A stretch of 64,000 bases of DNA from Gemmobacter sp. 24YEA27 (GCF_030052995.1 NZ_JASJPW010000001.1:2222001-2286000), one strand, 5' to 3'; shown: positions 1-9,386, counted from the first letter of the stretch. Made by a program: numbers and translations. The notes: generated by a model not told the origin, from the letters alone.

Positions 1-57
1 ACTCACGACCTCCCGCCCCCCAGACGGACGCGCTAAACCAGGCTGCGCTACGGCCCG
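1..57 (-). tRNA. tRNA-Pro (GGG), 3' part cut off by the window edge
   Basis: Read on the minus strand, the sequence begins CGGGCCG (acceptor strand), then TA, then a GCGC...GCGC D-stem around an AGCCTGGTTTA loop. A five-pair anticodon stem follows with loop CTGGGGG, giving anticodon GGG (proline). The variable and T-arm regions run off the start of the window. It lies downstream of the MerR gene on the same strand. Confidence 0.85.
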
Positions 58-170
58 ACACTGGCGCCTGAATAACGATTTCCCACGCAGGTTCAAGCAC
101 AAAGCAGCGCCGTCCTCGTCGATTTTCATCCCGGCTCTTTCGCGGGTTTAGATCCCGTGCAGGGCAGGGT

Positions 171-1289
171 TCAGCCGCTGTGCTTTTGCGCTTCGGAAAG
201 CCTCTGGCGGAGTGCAGCGATCCGCCGTGAAAGGGCGCGAAGGGAATCATTGCGCGGAGAAAAGCTGCCCGGCGGCAGCGCCCGAAGCCTTGCGGCGAGT
301 GTCTGCGGACGGAAGGCGGGGGCTTCGCTGGCTGCCGCAGGCTCTGGCCCGGCTGCGCCGGGGGCATCCGTGTCATACGCTGCATCCGCGCTCTGTTCTG
401 CCACAGGATCCGTCTCGGCAACGGTCACGCGGTCCGTCTCGGGAAGCGGGAAGGCAGTGATGCTTGCCGTTTCTGCGGCGAGGTCATCTTCAGGGCCGAT
501 ATCAAAGGCGAAAGGCGCCTCTTCATGATCGGCCAGATCCGCATCCGCACCGGCCACGGCAGGAAAATGATCTCCGGGCTGCGCAGACAGACGATCGGAA
601 TTGTGATCCTGCGCCTCTTCCTCTTCCTCTTCTGCCTCTTCCGCAGCGGTCATCACCAGGGTTTCGCCCGGATCATGGGCCGGTTCAAAGCCCGGGAACA
701 TCGACTGACGCGGATCGAAGGCAGACAAGGGAGGCTCTTTCTCGGGCGGTTCTGTGGCTTGCGGCATGGTTTCCGGGGCAGATTCCCGGGACGGCTCGCC
801 GGGGAAGGCAATGACGGTTCCGGTGATCTCGCCTGCGGAAAGATCACCTGCGTCAGAATCAGGCCTGTCATTGCGCGCCTGTGCGTCATGCACTTCGCTC
901 TCAAGCGCTTCGATACTGGCCTCATTGGCCTCGCGCGGGGTCAGCCTGGTCACCTCGGCGCCGCGCCGCGTGGTTTTGACCGACATCGCAGAGATCAGCG
1001 CCTCTTCCTCGGCGCTGGTGTCATCGGTCAGACCGGCGACATGGCGCACACCCTGTTCGCGCAGGATCTTCTGCACGCCCCGGATCGTCATGCCTTCTTC
1101 ATGCAAAAGCCGCCGGATCCCGGCCAGAAGCGCCAGATCCGAAGGGCGGTAATAGCGCCGCCCGCCCGCCCGTTTCACCGGGCGAATCTGCGGGAACCGC
1201 GTTTCCCAGAAGCGCAGCACATGGGCCGGGGTCTCCAGCACCTCGGCGACTTCCGAGATGGTCCGGAAGGCGTCGGGAGATTTGTCCAT
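171..1289 (-). CDS. MerR-family transcriptional regulator with long acidic tail
   Basis: A 372-residue protein. The N-terminal part (about residues 8-80) is a MerR-type winged helix-turn-helix: it contains [20 protein letters not shown], the arginine-rich turn GGRRYYRP and the second-helix segment [10 protein letters not shown]. The rest is low-complexity, rich in Glu, Asp, Ala and Pro, with an acidic run near residues 210-230. No effector-binding domain is recognisable, so the ligand is unknown. The start at 1289 is preferred over an upstream ATG at 1346 because AGGAG lies six bases before it. It follows ihfA on the same strand, a conserved position for this family in Rhodobacterales. Its target genes cannot be inferred. 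Confidence 0.85.
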   Translation of the reverse strand: MDKSPDAFRTISEVAEVLETPAHVLRFWETRFPQIRPVKRAGGRRYYRPSDLALLAGIRRLLHEEGMTIRGVQKILREQGVRHVAGLTDDTSAEEEALISAMSVKTTRRGAEVTRLTPREANEASIEALESEVHDAQARNDRPDSDAGDLSAGEITGTVIAFPGEPSRESAPETMPQATEPPEKEPPLSAFDPRQSMFPGFEPAHDPGETLVMTAAEEAEEEEEEAQDHNSDRLSAQPGDHFPAVAGADADLADHEEAPFAFDIGPEDDLAAETASITAFPLPETDRVTVAETDPVAEQSADAAYDTDAPGAAGPEPAAASEAPAFRPQTLAARLRALPPGSFSPRNDSLRALSRRIAALRQRLSEAQKHSG

Positions 1290-1426
1290 CGGACGCTCCT
1301 GCCTCATCATGGCCGCAGCGTCTGAACCGCTCCGGCCGCTTTGCATATTCTCTGCCTTTGTCGACCGGGACTGCGGCGGGCGTCAGCCGGGCTGCGGGTC
1401 ACAGTGCAGCACCGGCCAGCGGGGCT

Positions 1427-1729
1427 TCAGCTGCCGGATCCAGCCGCCACGCGGTCTTTCATCAGATGCGAGGGACGGAAGGTCAGCACCCGGCGGGGCG
1501 AGATCGGAACCTCGTCGCCGGTCTTCGGGTTACGCCCGACCCGCGCCGTTTTCGCCCGCACCGAGAAGGTGCCGAAAGACGAAATCTTGACGGTCTCGCC
1601 GGCAACCAGCGCGTCGGAGACATGCTGCAGCACGGTTTCAACCAGGTCGGCAGATTCATTGCGGCTCAGCCCGACTTCGCGGAACACCGCTTCGGTCAGA
1701 TCCATCCGCGTAAGCGTTTTCTCACTCAT
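1427..1729 (-). CDS. ihfA: integration host factor subunit alpha
   Basis: A 100-residue histone-like DNA-bending protein of the HU/IHF family, normal length. The N-terminal dimerisation helices start [16 protein letters not shown], and the beta-arm carries GRNPKTG with Pro68, the residue that intercalates into DNA. The sequence KISSFGTF precedes the arm, as in IhfA. IHF works as a heterodimer with IhfB (not in this window) in transcription, replication and site-specific recombination. It lies downstream of fabH on the same strand, in the conserved plsX-fabH-ihfA order. Confidence 0.96.
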   Translation of the reverse strand: MSEKTLTRMDLTEAVFREVGLSRNESADLVETVLQHVSDALVAGETVKISSFGTFSVRAKTARVGRNPKTGDEVPISPRRVLTFRPSHLMKDRVAAGSGS

Positions 1730-1848
1730 GTCTCAAGGTCCCCCCCGGGATTGACCTCGCAAGGATGGCGAGTCCGGAATTGCTTTGTCAATATCAAAGA
1801 CTTGTGCCGCAGGCTTCAGGCCGCGTTTCCGGCGAAAACCGGCTGGAA

Positions 1849-2820
1849 TTACCAGCGCAGAACGACCGAACCCCAGGCGAGACCGCCACCGATTGCCTCG
1901 GCGACCAGCAGGTCACCCTGTTTGATCTGGCCACGTGCATGGCCGACCGACATGGCGAGGGGAATCGATGCGGCCGAAGTATTGCCGTGATCCTGCACGG
2001 TGACGACCACCCGCTCCATCGGAACCTTCATCCGTTTCGCGGTCGATTCGATGATGCGGATATTGGCCTGATGCGGCACGATCCAGTCGACATCGTCGCC
2101 CGTCAGCCCCAGCTTGTCGAGCGAGGCATGCGCGGTCTCGGCCAGTTTCTCGACAGCATGGCGGAAGACTTCCTTGCCTTCCATCCGCAGATGCCCGGTG
2201 GTGCCGGTCGAGGTGCCGCCATCGACGTAAAGCAGATCGCGGAAGCGCCCGTCTGAATTCAGATCGGTGGCGAGGATGCCGCGATCTGCGTTGTCACCCT
2301 GGCCTTCGACCGCCTCCAGCACCAGCGCGCCGGCACCGTCGCCGAACAGGACGCAGGTGCCGCGATCAGTCCAGTCCATCAACCGCGAGAAGGTCTCGGC
2401 CCCGATCACCAGCGCGCGTTTCGCCTGGCCCGACACGATCAGTGCATTGGCATTCGAGAGCGCGAAGACGAAACCGGCGCAGACCGCCTGCACGTCAAAG
2501 GCGAATCCCTTTGTCATGCCGAGCCGGCCCTGCACCATGGTCGCAACCGAGGGGAAGGTCAGGTCAGGAGTCGAGGTGGCGACGATAATTGCGTCAATAT
2601 CATCGGCGGTCAGTCCGGCCTGGGCCAAAGCGGCCTCGGCCGCCTTGCAGGCCAGATCCGAGGTCATCTGACCTTCGGCCGCGAAATGGCGGCGCTCGAT
2701 CCCCGAGCGCGAGCGAATCCATTCGTCAGAGGTCTCGACCAGTTTTTCGAATTCGGAATTCGGAACTACCCGCTCGGGCAGGTAATGCCCCACGCCCCTG
2801 ACGACTGCACGCAAAGTCAT
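1849..2820 (-). CDS. fabH: beta-ketoacyl-ACP synthase III
   Basis: A 323-residue condensing enzyme that joins acetyl-CoA to malonyl-ACP to start fatty-acid synthesis in the cytoplasm. The catalytic triad is visible: Cys114 in DVQAVCAGFVFAL, His250 in VPHQANIRI and Asn280 in DHGNTSAASIP. Length and motifs are standard for FabH. Its ATG overlaps the plsX stop codon as ATGA, so the two are probably translationally coupled. Together they link fatty-acid initiation to phospholipid synthesis. Confidence 0.97.
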   Translation of the reverse strand: MTLRAVVRGVGHYLPERVVPNSEFEKLVETSDEWIRSRSGIERRHFAAEGQMTSDLACKAAEAALAQAGLTADDIDAIIVATSTPDLTFPSVATMVQGRLGMTKGFAFDVQAVCAGFVFALSNANALIVSGQAKRALVIGAETFSRLMDWTDRGTCVLFGDGAGALVLEAVEGQGDNADRGILATDLNSDGRFRDLLYVDGGTSTGTTGHLRMEGKEVFRHAVEKLAETAHASLDKLGLTGDDVDWIVPHQANIRIIESTAKRMKVPMERVVVTVQDHGNTSAASIPLAMSVGHARGQIKQGDLLVAEAIGGGLAWGSVVLRW

Positions 2821-3983
2821 ACGGATGAACCGCCCTCTTTCGCGGGACCGGTTCCGGTTGTACCGGCAGGTCCCTCCATGGACCCCTCTGGCCCCGTTTC
2901 CTCAGACGCGCCATCCTGACGCGCCGTTTCGATAGATGCAAGCCGGGCCGCGATCCGTTCGGTCAGCCCGCTGAGCGCGAGACGCCGCGCCAGCCCGATG
3001 GCTGCCGAAATGCCGGTCGCATCGGATCCGCCATGCGATTTGACCACGGTGCCTTTCAGCCCGAGGAAGACTCCGCCATTGACGCGGCGCGGGTCGATAT
3101 TCTTCTGAAACCGTTTAAGCGAGCGCATCGCCAGCAGTGCCGCGATTTTGGCAAAGAACCCGGCGGTAAAGGCTTCGCGCAGGCGTTCGACCACCAGTTT
3201 CGCGGTGCCTTCGCCGGTTTTCAGTGCGACATTGCCGGTAAAGCCATCGGTCACGATCACGTCAGCGCGGGCGCCGGGGATCTCATTGCCTTCGACAAAG
3301 CCGACATGGGTAAAGCCGCCCGAAGCCGCATGGGCGGCAAGGATCTCATTGGCTTCTTTCAGCTCGGCCCGGCCCTTGTGGTCCTCGGTGCCGACATTCA
3401 GCAAACCGACCCGCGGGCGCTGGATCGACAGGCCGAGCGAGGCATAGGCCGACCCCATCACCGCATATTGCAACAGATCCGAGGGCTCTGCCTTCACATC
3501 GGCGCCGACATCCAGCATCACATTAAAGCCGCCGGGATTGCGCGAGGGCCAGAGGCAGGCAATCGCCGGGCGGTTGATCCCCGGCAGCTTGCGCAGCCGG
3601 ATCATCGACACCGCCATCAGCGCGCCGGTATTGCCGCATGAGACCGCAGCGCCCGCCTCGCCATTTCTGACACAGTCGATCGCCGCCCACATCGAGGTGT
3701 TCTGGCCATGGCGCATCACCTGGGCGGGCTTGTCCTCCATCGTCACGACTTCGGTCGCGTGACGCAGTTCGACCCGGCCTGCGAGGACCGGGGTCTTTGC
3801 AACCAGGGCAGAGAGCTGCGCCTCGTCGCCATGAAGGATGACGAAGAGGTCTGGATGCCGGGCGATGGAATCAGCAAGGCCGGCGACAAAAACCGCCGGG
3901 CCCTGGTCACCGCCCATAGCATCCGCAGATATGATGACGCGGGCAGCAGTGCCGGCAGGCGAGGTGTCTTTCACGCTCTTCAT
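2817..3983 (-). CDS. plsX: phosphate acyltransferase PlsX
   Basis: A 388-residue peripheral-membrane enzyme that converts acyl-ACP to acyl-phosphate for the PlsY route of phosphatidic-acid synthesis. The N-terminal block ISADAMGGDQGP is diagnostic, followed by MEDKPAQVMR, SCGNTGALMA and the C-terminal block HGGSDATGISAAIG. The last 40 residues are a variable Gly/Thr/Glu-rich tail. It sits between rpmF and fabH on the same strand and overlaps fabH by four bases. The Shine-Dalgarno at the chosen start is weak. Confidence 0.96.
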   Translation of the reverse strand: MKSVKDTSPAGTAARVIISADAMGGDQGPAVFVAGLADSIARHPDLFVILHGDEAQLSALVAKTPVLAGRVELRHATEVVTMEDKPAQVMRHGQNTSMWAAIDCVRNGEAGAAVSCGNTGALMAVSMIRLRKLPGINRPAIACLWPSRNPGGFNVMLDVGADVKAEPSDLLQYAVMGSAYASLGLSIQRPRVGLLNVGTEDHKGRAELKEANEILAAHAASGGFTHVGFVEGNEIPGARADVIVTDGFTGNVALKTGEGTAKLVVERLREAFTAGFFAKIAALLAMRSLKRFQKNIDPRRVNGGVFLGLKGTVVKSHGGSDATGISAAIGLARRLALSGLTERIAARLASIETARQDGASEETGPEGSMEGPAGTTGTGPAKEGGSSV

Positions 3984-4010
3984 GCTGGGGTGCCGCTGCC
4001 CTGGGCAGGC

Positions 4011-4217
4011 TTATGCTGCGTCTTCGTCGATATCGACTTCGCGCGCCACAGCCACGACTTCTTTCGAATCGTAGTGGCCGCAGGACGGGCAGACATGGTG
4101 CGGGCGCTTCAGTTCGCCGCAGTTGTTGCACTCGTTCGGATTCGCGGCAACCAGCGCATCATGAGCGCGGCGCATATTGCGGCGGGATTTGGTAACTCGG
4201 TTCTGAGGGACGGCCAT
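4011..4217 (-). CDS. rpmF: 50S ribosomal protein bL32
   Basis: A 68-residue ribosomal protein beginning [19 protein letters not shown], the canonical bL32 start. It keeps the zinc-binding pairs CNNC and CPSC. The in-frame ATG at 4250 would add 11 non-homologous residues, so 4217 is used. It lies 27 bp upstream of plsX. The rpmF-plsX pairing links ribosome and membrane synthesis in many bacteria. Confidence 0.97.
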   Translation of the reverse strand: MAVPQNRVTKSRRNMRRAHDALVAANPNECNNCGELKRPHHVCPSCGHYDSKEVVAVAREVDIDEDAA

Positions 4218-4503
4218 GTCACAACCTCGGGGCTTGGCTAGCGGGGACAAGCCCCTGATTTCTATAGGGCCTTCTGTTGCCAGCGGGCCTGCTTTTCCTT
4301 GTGATACAACGCTGGCCGGACCATGCCCTCAGGGTCACAAGGACCATTTGGACAATAGAAAACCATTGCTGTTTCACAGCTTGAATGAGGCGCGGAAAAT
4401 ACTCGCTTTCGGCGGAGGTTCAACCCCTATTCCGCTGCGATCCTGACCTTAGCCCGATATGTGCGCCCTGGAGCCGGTCACGATGGTCTGTATCGACCTG
4501 CGA

Positions 4504-5105
4504 TCACGATTCCGGTGCACCATCGGGCTTGTCGCCTTTTTTCAGGAGACCCGCAAGCCCGGCAAAAGGTTTCAGCGCCTCCTGCGTCAGCGGCGTCTCT
4601 CCGGGGGGGCAATGACCGTCTCGCCGAGCTCTGCGCCTTCGGCGCGCGGCCAGGGCGGCAGCGCCAGCGCCAGCGCCTCACGGGCGACATCGGCAATGTC
4701 GAGCATTTCGGGAAGCGGCTCTTCGCTGTCGCCTTCGGGGATCTCGAATTCCTCGGCCTCAGGCGGCGTCCAGTCCGAGAGGAAGCTGCGCCTGACCTCT
4801 TCGTCGATCCGGGCGGGGACGGGGGCGAGGGTGACGACACAGGACTGGGTCACATCGGCCTGCATCCTGGCGACCAGACGGAAATCAGCGCGGCCTTCCG
4901 GCAGGATCTCGCCGACAAAGGTAAAGCGGTCGATTCGTGGCAGATCGAGGCTCCGGGCGAGTTCGGCCCGCCCCGCCGCGTCCGGGCGCCAGCGAAAGCG
5001 CGTGGGCTTGCGATGCGAAAGCGTGGCCGCGCGCAGAATCGGCGCGGCGCTGTCGCGGCCTTCGGCGGCTGCGGGGGCGGGCGGATTGGGGGTCTTGGCT
5101 GCCAT
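4504..5105 (-). CDS. YceD/DUF177-family protein, frameshifted near the C-terminus
   Basis: This is a YceD/DUF177-type protein, normally encoded beside rpmF and linked to 23S rRNA maturation and large-subunit synthesis. The uninterrupted frame (4587-5105, 172 residues) starts MAAKTPNPP and contains the central motif ADVTQSCVVTLAPVP. It ends abruptly after IAPPERRR. One extra C in the seven-C run (minus strand; 4603-4609) would continue the gene as GETPLTQEALKPFAGLAGLL to a stop at 4504-4506. KPFAGLAGL is the conserved C-terminus of the family. The break is therefore probably a one-base deletion, real or artefactual. Confidence 0.85.
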
Positions 5106-5394
5106 GAGTGTCACTTTGCCTGAATTTGCTGCGGTCTTATGCCCTTCCTCAGGGCGCGGTCTTCGGATCAGATCTTTCCGGGCCTTGTCGCGGCACGGAT
5201 CGCGGGCCGATACCCCGAACCGGCAGTCCCGGGCCCGGTCCCGCTGAGGTCGGAGAGTGCTGCCTTGAACAAAGGGCGATCCTTCTGCTATCTCAGGGCG
5301 CAAGAGGGTATTGCCGGCCGGGACGGGCGGTTATCGACCTTATCGCAGAGAATTCGGGCAGAGCAACGGGGCAGGAATGGCAGGCAGGACTGGA

Positions 5395-5835
5395 ATGGCG
5401 CTGCGTATGGCGGCCCTGGGGCTTCTGCTCATGGTCGCGGCCTGTGCGAAAGTCTATCGCAATCACGGCTATGTTCCCGATGATACCGAACTGGCAAAGG
5501 TCGAGGTCGGCGTCGATACCCGCGACACGGTGGCGACAAAAATCGGCCGCCCCTCGGCCCAGGGTCTGCTGAATGACCTAGGCTGGTTCTATGTGCAGAG
5601 CCGGTTCGAACATTACGGCCCGAAAGAGCCGACAGAGATCGAACGCCAGGTCGTCGCGATCAATTTCTCGGAAAACGGAACGGTGCAGAATATCGGCCGC
5701 TACGGGCTTGAAGATGGCCGCGTGATCGAGCTGTCGCGCCGTGTGACGGAAACGAATATCAAGGGCGTAAGCCTGATCGGCCAGCTTCTGGGCAATGTGG
5801 GCCGTATTCAGGCCGGCGACCTCGTCCGGAACTGA
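5395..5835 (+). CDS. bamE: BamE/SmpA-OmlA family outer-membrane lipoprotein
   Basis: About 146 residues. The signal peptide MALRMAALGLLLMVAAC ends in a lipobox, with Cys17 as the lipidation site. The mature part has the compact SmpA/OmlA fold pattern: DTRDTVATKIGRPS, then LGWFYVQSRFEHYG and a C-terminal block ending VGRIQAGDLVRN. BamE is an accessory lipoprotein of the beta-barrel assembly machine at the outer membrane. ATG 5395 is chosen because AGGA lies five bases upstream; ATG 5377, which has AGGA directly against it, is possible. The gene is divergent from the YceD-type gene and ends at a strong bidirectional terminator. Confidence 0.85.
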   Translation: MALRMAALGLLLMVAACAKVYRNHGYVPDDTELAKVEVGVDTRDTVATKIGRPSAQGLLNDLGWFYVQSRFEHYGPKEPTEIERQVVAINFSENGTVQNIGRYGLEDGRVIELSRRVTETNIKGVSLIGQLLGNVGRIQAGDLVRN

Positions 5836-5846
5836 TCTGATGCATT

Positions 5847-5887
5847 AAAGAAAAACGGCGCCGGTCTTCCCGGCGCCGTTTTTCTTT
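5847..5887. terminator. bidirectional rho-independent terminator between bamE and msrB
   Basis: A GC-rich stem (ACGGCGCCGG / CCGGCGCCGT) with a short TCTTC-type loop is flanked by AAAGAAAA on the left and TTTTTCTTTT on the right. It can therefore stop convergent transcripts from both strands. Confidence 0.92.
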
Positions 5888-5893
5888 TGTCTG

Positions 5894-6292
5894 TCAATCG
5901 TCCTGGCGGTCGAATTCCAGCGCCACACCATTGATGCAATAGCGCAATCCCCCCCTGTCTGGCGGGCCATCGGGGAAGACATGCCCCAGATGCGCATCGC
6001 AACGCGCGCAATGGACCTCGGTACGGACCATGCCATGTGTGGTGTCGCGCGAGCCCTCGATGCTTTCATCGGCAACCGGTGCGGTAAAGGCGGGCCAGCC
6101 GCAGCCCGACTCGTAGCGCTCCTCTGAGGTGAACAGCGGCGCGCCGCAACAGATGCAAGTATAGACGCCGTCGCCTTCCGGTGTCTCGTCATGGGTAAAG
6201 GCGCGCTCTGTTGCATGGCGGCGGGTGACCTCATATGCGAGATCCGAGAGCTGTGCGCGCCAGTCCTGATCTGATTTGACGATCTTGCTCAT
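5894..6292 (-). CDS. msrB: peptide-methionine (R)-S-oxide reductase
   Basis: A 132-residue MsrB that reduces methionine-R-sulfoxide in damaged proteins. Two zinc-binding CxxC pairs are present (Cys46/Cys49 in TCICCG and Cys95/Cys98 in HCARC). The catalytic cysteine is Cys119 in RYCING, within the conserved block GHVFPDGPPDRGGLRYCING. There is no signal peptide, so it is cytoplasmic. It converges with the bamE-like gene on a shared terminator and is divergent from the acyltransferase gene at 6343. Confidence 0.96.
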   Translation of the reverse strand: MSKIVKSDQDWRAQLSDLAYEVTRRHATERAFTHDETPEGDGVYTCICCGAPLFTSEERYESGCGWPAFTAPVADESIEGSRDTTHGMVRTEVHCARCDAHLGHVFPDGPPDRGGLRYCINGVALEFDRQDD

Positions 6293-6342
6293 ATCGCTCT
6301 CCCTGAGATGATGGGTGTCTGAGCACGAATCTAGGGCGTGGG

Positions 6343-7101
6343 ATGGGAATGTCGAGGGGCGGGGCTACGATCATTGCGCCACAAATGGCCGGTATCGCGC
6401 GCGGCGGGATGCGGGCGCGGCTGGCAGACGGTGCCGGTGATACCGACGCGGTGATGGCGCTGAGGCACCAGGCCTGGCCTTCGGATGGCGCCGATCCTCT
6501 GGATGCGGTCGCGGGGCAGCTGATGATCGAGGGCAGGGACGGGCGGCTTCTTGCGACAGTGCGGGTGGGGCTGGTGCCCGCACTGTCGCTGGCGGGCAGC
6601 TATTCGGCGCGGTTCTATGATCTTGCGCCCCTGGCAGCGGAAGGGGGGCTCTGGCTGGAGCCGGGCCGTTTTGCCGCAGCCCCAGGTGCCGGCTGGGAGG
6701 CGCTGCGGCTGTGCTGGGCGGCACTGGCGCGGATCGCGCTGGAGGCGGGGGTGCGGGGGCTCTTCGGCTGCGCCTCGTTTCCGGGCGCAGACTGGCAGCA
6801 TCACCGCGAGGCGCTGGCGCTGCTGGCCGCGCAGCCTGTTTCGCCAGGCGTCCTGCGCCCGGGGCCGCGCGCGCCAGAGCGGGTGGCGTATCCGGCCCTG
6901 GCCGGTGTGGTCAGCGACCAGAAGGCTGCGCTGGCGGGGACGCCGCCCTTGCTGCGCTTTTATCTCTCGCTTGGCGGCCATGTGTCGGATCATGCGGTGG
7001 TGGACCGCCAGCTCGACACGCTGCATGTCTTCACCTGCGTCGAGACCGACAAAATACCAAAGGCGCGCAGAGAGTCCCTGCGCGCCCTGGCTATGGACTG
7101 A
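6343..7101 (+). CDS. OlsB-type GNAT acyltransferase (ornithine lipid synthesis)
   Basis: A 252-residue member of the acyl-ACP-dependent N-acyltransferase (OlsB/hemolysin-like) family. The matching blocks are ARLADGAGDTDAVMALRHQA near the N-terminus, GSYSARFYDL, the LEPGRF block and the C-terminal segment FYLSLGGHVSDHAVVDRQLD followed by TLHVFTCVE. OlsB adds a 3-hydroxyacyl chain to ornithine, giving lyso-ornithine lipid. The second enzyme, OlsA, is not in the window, so the substrate is inferred. The start is uncertain: ATG 6343, 6349 or 6385 could serve. Confidence 0.75.
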   Translation: MGMSRGGATIIAPQMAGIARGGMRARLADGAGDTDAVMALRHQAWPSDGADPLDAVAGQLMIEGRDGRLLATVRVGLVPALSLAGSYSARFYDLAPLAAEGGLWLEPGRFAAAPGAGWEALRLCWAALARIALEAGVRGLFGCASFPGADWQHHREALALLAAQPVSPGVLRPGPRAPERVAYPALAGVVSDQKAALAGTPPLLRFYLSLGGHVSDHAVVDRQLDTLHVFTCVETDKIPKARRESLRALAMD

Positions 7102-7113
7102 CGAGCCGAAGGG

Positions 7114-8097
7114 TCAGCCGCGCGCGCGGCGCCCGCCACGACGGCCACCGGCCGCACTTGTCGCAGCCGCAGCCGAGGCCTCCGAAAAGGTCTGGCCGCC
7201 CTCAACCGCCTCGATCACCTTCGAGAAGCGGATCCATTCGCCGCCATTCGCATCATGGTTCATCAGGAAATTGGCAGCGCGGATTGCCTCCATCTCCTGC
7301 TGGCGGACCGGGTTCATGATCGCACTGGTCATGCCGGCGCAGATCGCCATCGGCAGGAAGGCGCCGTTGATGCCATGGCGATGGGGCAGGCCGAAGGAGA
7401 TATTCGAGGCGCCGCAGGTGGTGTTGACGCCCAGCTCGTCGCGCAACCGGCGCACCAGCGTGAAGACCTGCTGCCCGGCAGAGCCCATGGCGCCAACCGG
7501 CATCACCAGCGGGTCAACCACGATATCATGCGCCGGAATGCCGAAATCGGCGGCACGTTCCACGATCTTCTTCGCGACGGCAAAGCGCACATCGGGATCG
7601 GGCGAGATGCCGGTATCGTCATTCGAAATCGCCACCACCGGCACATTGTATTTCTTGACCAGCGGCAGCACGAGTTCCAGCCGTTCCTCTTCCCCGGTGA
7701 CCGAGTTCAGGAGCGGGCGGCCCTCGCAGGCCATAAGCCCGGCCTCAAGCGCGCCCGGGACCGAGCTGTCGATGCACAAAGGCACGTCGACGGTCTGCTG
7801 CACGATCTCGATCAGCTGTTTCATCAGCGGCGGCTCGACAAAGTTATTGTCGGCGTAGCGCGGGTCTTTCGCCATCATATTGGTGAAGACAGCGCCCGAA
7901 TTGATATCGAGCACGGTTGCGCCACAGGCGACCTGTTCCAGAGCATCCCGGATGACGGTGTCGAAATTCCCCGCCTCAAGCTCGGCTGCGAGCTTTTTAC
8001 GCCCCGTCGGGTTGATCCGCTCGCCGATGACACAAAAGGGCTCGTCGAAACCGATGATCACGGTTTTCGTTTTAGATTCAATGACGGTACGGGTCAT
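7114..8097 (-). CDS. methyltetrahydrofolate:corrinoid methyltransferase (pterin-binding protein)
   Basis: A 327-residue pterin-binding TIM-barrel protein related to AcsE/MtgA and to the folate domain of MetH. Typical blocks are GERINPTGRKKL, DINSG, PLCIDSSVPGALEAGL, LLNSVTGE, VVAISNDDTGI and GASNISFGLPHR. It binds 5-methyl-THF and passes the methyl group to a cobalamin protein. The last 20 residues form an Ala/Gly/Arg-rich tail. It is the last gene of a three-gene minus-strand run with a MetF-like reductase and a small partner. Some Rhodobacterales have a methionine synthase split into separate polypeptides; this is a good candidate for the folate-binding part, though corrinoid-dependent demethylation is possible. 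Confidence 0.85.
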   Translation of the reverse strand: MTRTVIESKTKTVIIGFDEPFCVIGERINPTGRKKLAAELEAGNFDTVIRDALEQVACGATVLDINSGAVFTNMMAKDPRYADNNFVEPPLMKQLIEIVQQTVDVPLCIDSSVPGALEAGLMACEGRPLLNSVTGEEERLELVLPLVKKYNVPVVAISNDDTGISPDPDVRFAVAKKIVERAADFGIPAHDIVVDPLVMPVGAMGSAGQQVFTLVRRLRDELGVNTTCGASNISFGLPHRHGINGAFLPMAICAGMTSAIMNPVRQQEMEAIRAANFLMNHDANGGEWIRFSKVIEAVEGGQTFSEASAAAATSAAGGRRGGRRARG

Positions 8098-8122
8098 TCC
8101 TGATCCTGTTGATTAAGTATGT

Positions 8123-9037
8123 TCAGGCAGCGCGTGCGGGTTTTCCGGCGAGGCCGCCATTGGCGGTGACCCATTCCGCATTGGTCTTGATGCCGCCGAG
8201 CGGGAAGAAATGCACCTGCTCGATCGCGAAACCGGGATTGGCGGCCTTATGGGCGGCAAGCGCGGCAAGCACATCGGTCGGCTCATAGGGCAGCAGCAGC
8301 TTGGTCACATCCAGCGCGCGTTTTTGCAGCACTTTCAAAGACGGGCCAACACCGCAGGCAATGGCGAATTTGATCAGGGTCTGCAGCTTTGCCGGCCCTG
8401 CGATGCCGATATGGACGGGCAGGGACACGCCCTCCTGCTGCAGCCGGTTGACCCAGGCAATCACCGGTTCCGCGTCGAAACAGAACTGTGTCGCCATCGC
8501 CATTTTCGCATCCGTCCGCTCGGCAAAGGCCGATTTCCAGCGCGCCGCCTCCATCACCGCACGATCCGAGCCATCGGCGTCGATATCCTTATTGCCCTCC
8601 GGATGGCCCGCGACGTGGAGACGCTCGAACCCGTCAAAGGCGCCTGATTCCAGCAACTGCATCGAGGAGTGGAAATCGCCATAGGGTTTTGCGACCCCGC
8701 CCGCGAGCATCAGCCCCTGGCGCACGCCGACATCTTTGTAGCGCGAGATCCAGTCGACCAGCACCGCCTTATCCTTGATGATGCGGGCCGGGAAATGCGG
8801 CATCACCGTATAGCCTTCCTCGCCGATCCGTTTTGCGGTGGCGACCATTTCTTCGATCGGCGTGCCCTCGATATGGGCGATATAGACCCGGGTGCCCTCG
8901 GGGAGCAGCGCGCGGAAATCCGGGATCTTCTCGGCGGTGCGCGGCATGACCTCGATGGAATAGCCTTTCAGAAAGCTTTCCAGAGCACCGCCGGATGTCG
9001 CGGGAGCGGCGGGTTTGCGGAAGGAAAACAGGGCCAT
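8123..9037 (-). CDS. MetF-like methylenetetrahydrofolate reductase
   Basis: A 304-residue protein of the MetF flavin-dependent TIM-barrel family. Blocks include SIEVMPRTAEKIPDF, THxE-like IAHIEGTP, GGVAKPYGDF, HPEGNKD, ATQFCFD and HIGIAGPAKLQTLIKFA. It should interconvert 5,10-methylene-THF and 5-methyl-THF, the substrate of the downstream methyltransferase. The start at 9037 has AAGGAG seven bases upstream; the upstream ATG at 9064 is rejected. The downstream gap is 25 bp and the upstream gap 34 bp, consistent with one operon. It is divergent from the classical long MetF, so metF is not assigned. Confidence 0.87.
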   Translation of the reverse strand: MALFSFRKPAAPATSGGALESFLKGYSIEVMPRTAEKIPDFRALLPEGTRVYIAHIEGTPIEEMVATAKRIGEEGYTVMPHFPARIIKDKAVLVDWISRYKDVGVRQGLMLAGGVAKPYGDFHSSMQLLESGAFDGFERLHVAGHPEGNKDIDADGSDRAVMEAARWKSAFAERTDAKMAMATQFCFDAEPVIAWVNRLQQEGVSLPVHIGIAGPAKLQTLIKFAIACGVGPSLKVLQKRALDVTKLLLPYEPTDVLAALAAHKAANPGFAIEQVHFFPLGGIKTNAEWVTANGGLAGKPARAA

Positions 9038-9071
9038 CAGTCGCTCCTTTAACGTCAGTTGCATTCAGAGC

Positions 9072-9386
9072 TCAGCCCGCGGTGGGGGGCGTGGCCCAGC
9101 CATCATTGGCAATCAGCGCTTTGATCCGGTCGGTGTCGTATTCGGCCTCAAGGCGGGCGGCGGCATCGCGGGCGATGTCATCGGGATCGCCTTCGGCCTC
9201 GCCTTCGACGGCCTTGCGCCACTCTGCGAGATAGGCGTCAGAGTCCCGCGCGCCGATCTTCATCGCGCAGCGGTCGATTGCCTGTTCAAACCGCTCGGGC
9301 AGCTGCACTTTTGATCCGCGCCTGCCCTTGCCGACGATGACCTGGGCGGGAATGTCTCGCCAGCGAACGATGGTGATTTCCGGCAT
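9072..9386 (-). CDS. small conserved protein of the 'virulence factor' family, one-carbon cluster partner
   Basis: A 104-residue soluble protein beginning MPEITIVRWRDIPAQVIVG, with PERFEQAIDRCAMKIGARDS and a C-terminal stretch ending GWATPPTAG. It resembles a small family annotated only as virulence factor, which in Rhodobacterales is usually encoded beside MetF-like and methyl-THF methyltransferase genes, as here. The biochemical role is unknown; the context suggests a subunit or accessory of the one-carbon pathway. ATG 9386 is used; the longer reading frame upstream has no homologous look. Confidence 0.75.
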   Translation of the reverse strand: MPEITIVRWRDIPAQVIVGKGRRGSKVQLPERFEQAIDRCAMKIGARDSDAYLAEWRKAVEGEAEGDPDDIARDAAARLEAEYDTDRIKALIANDGWATPPTAG

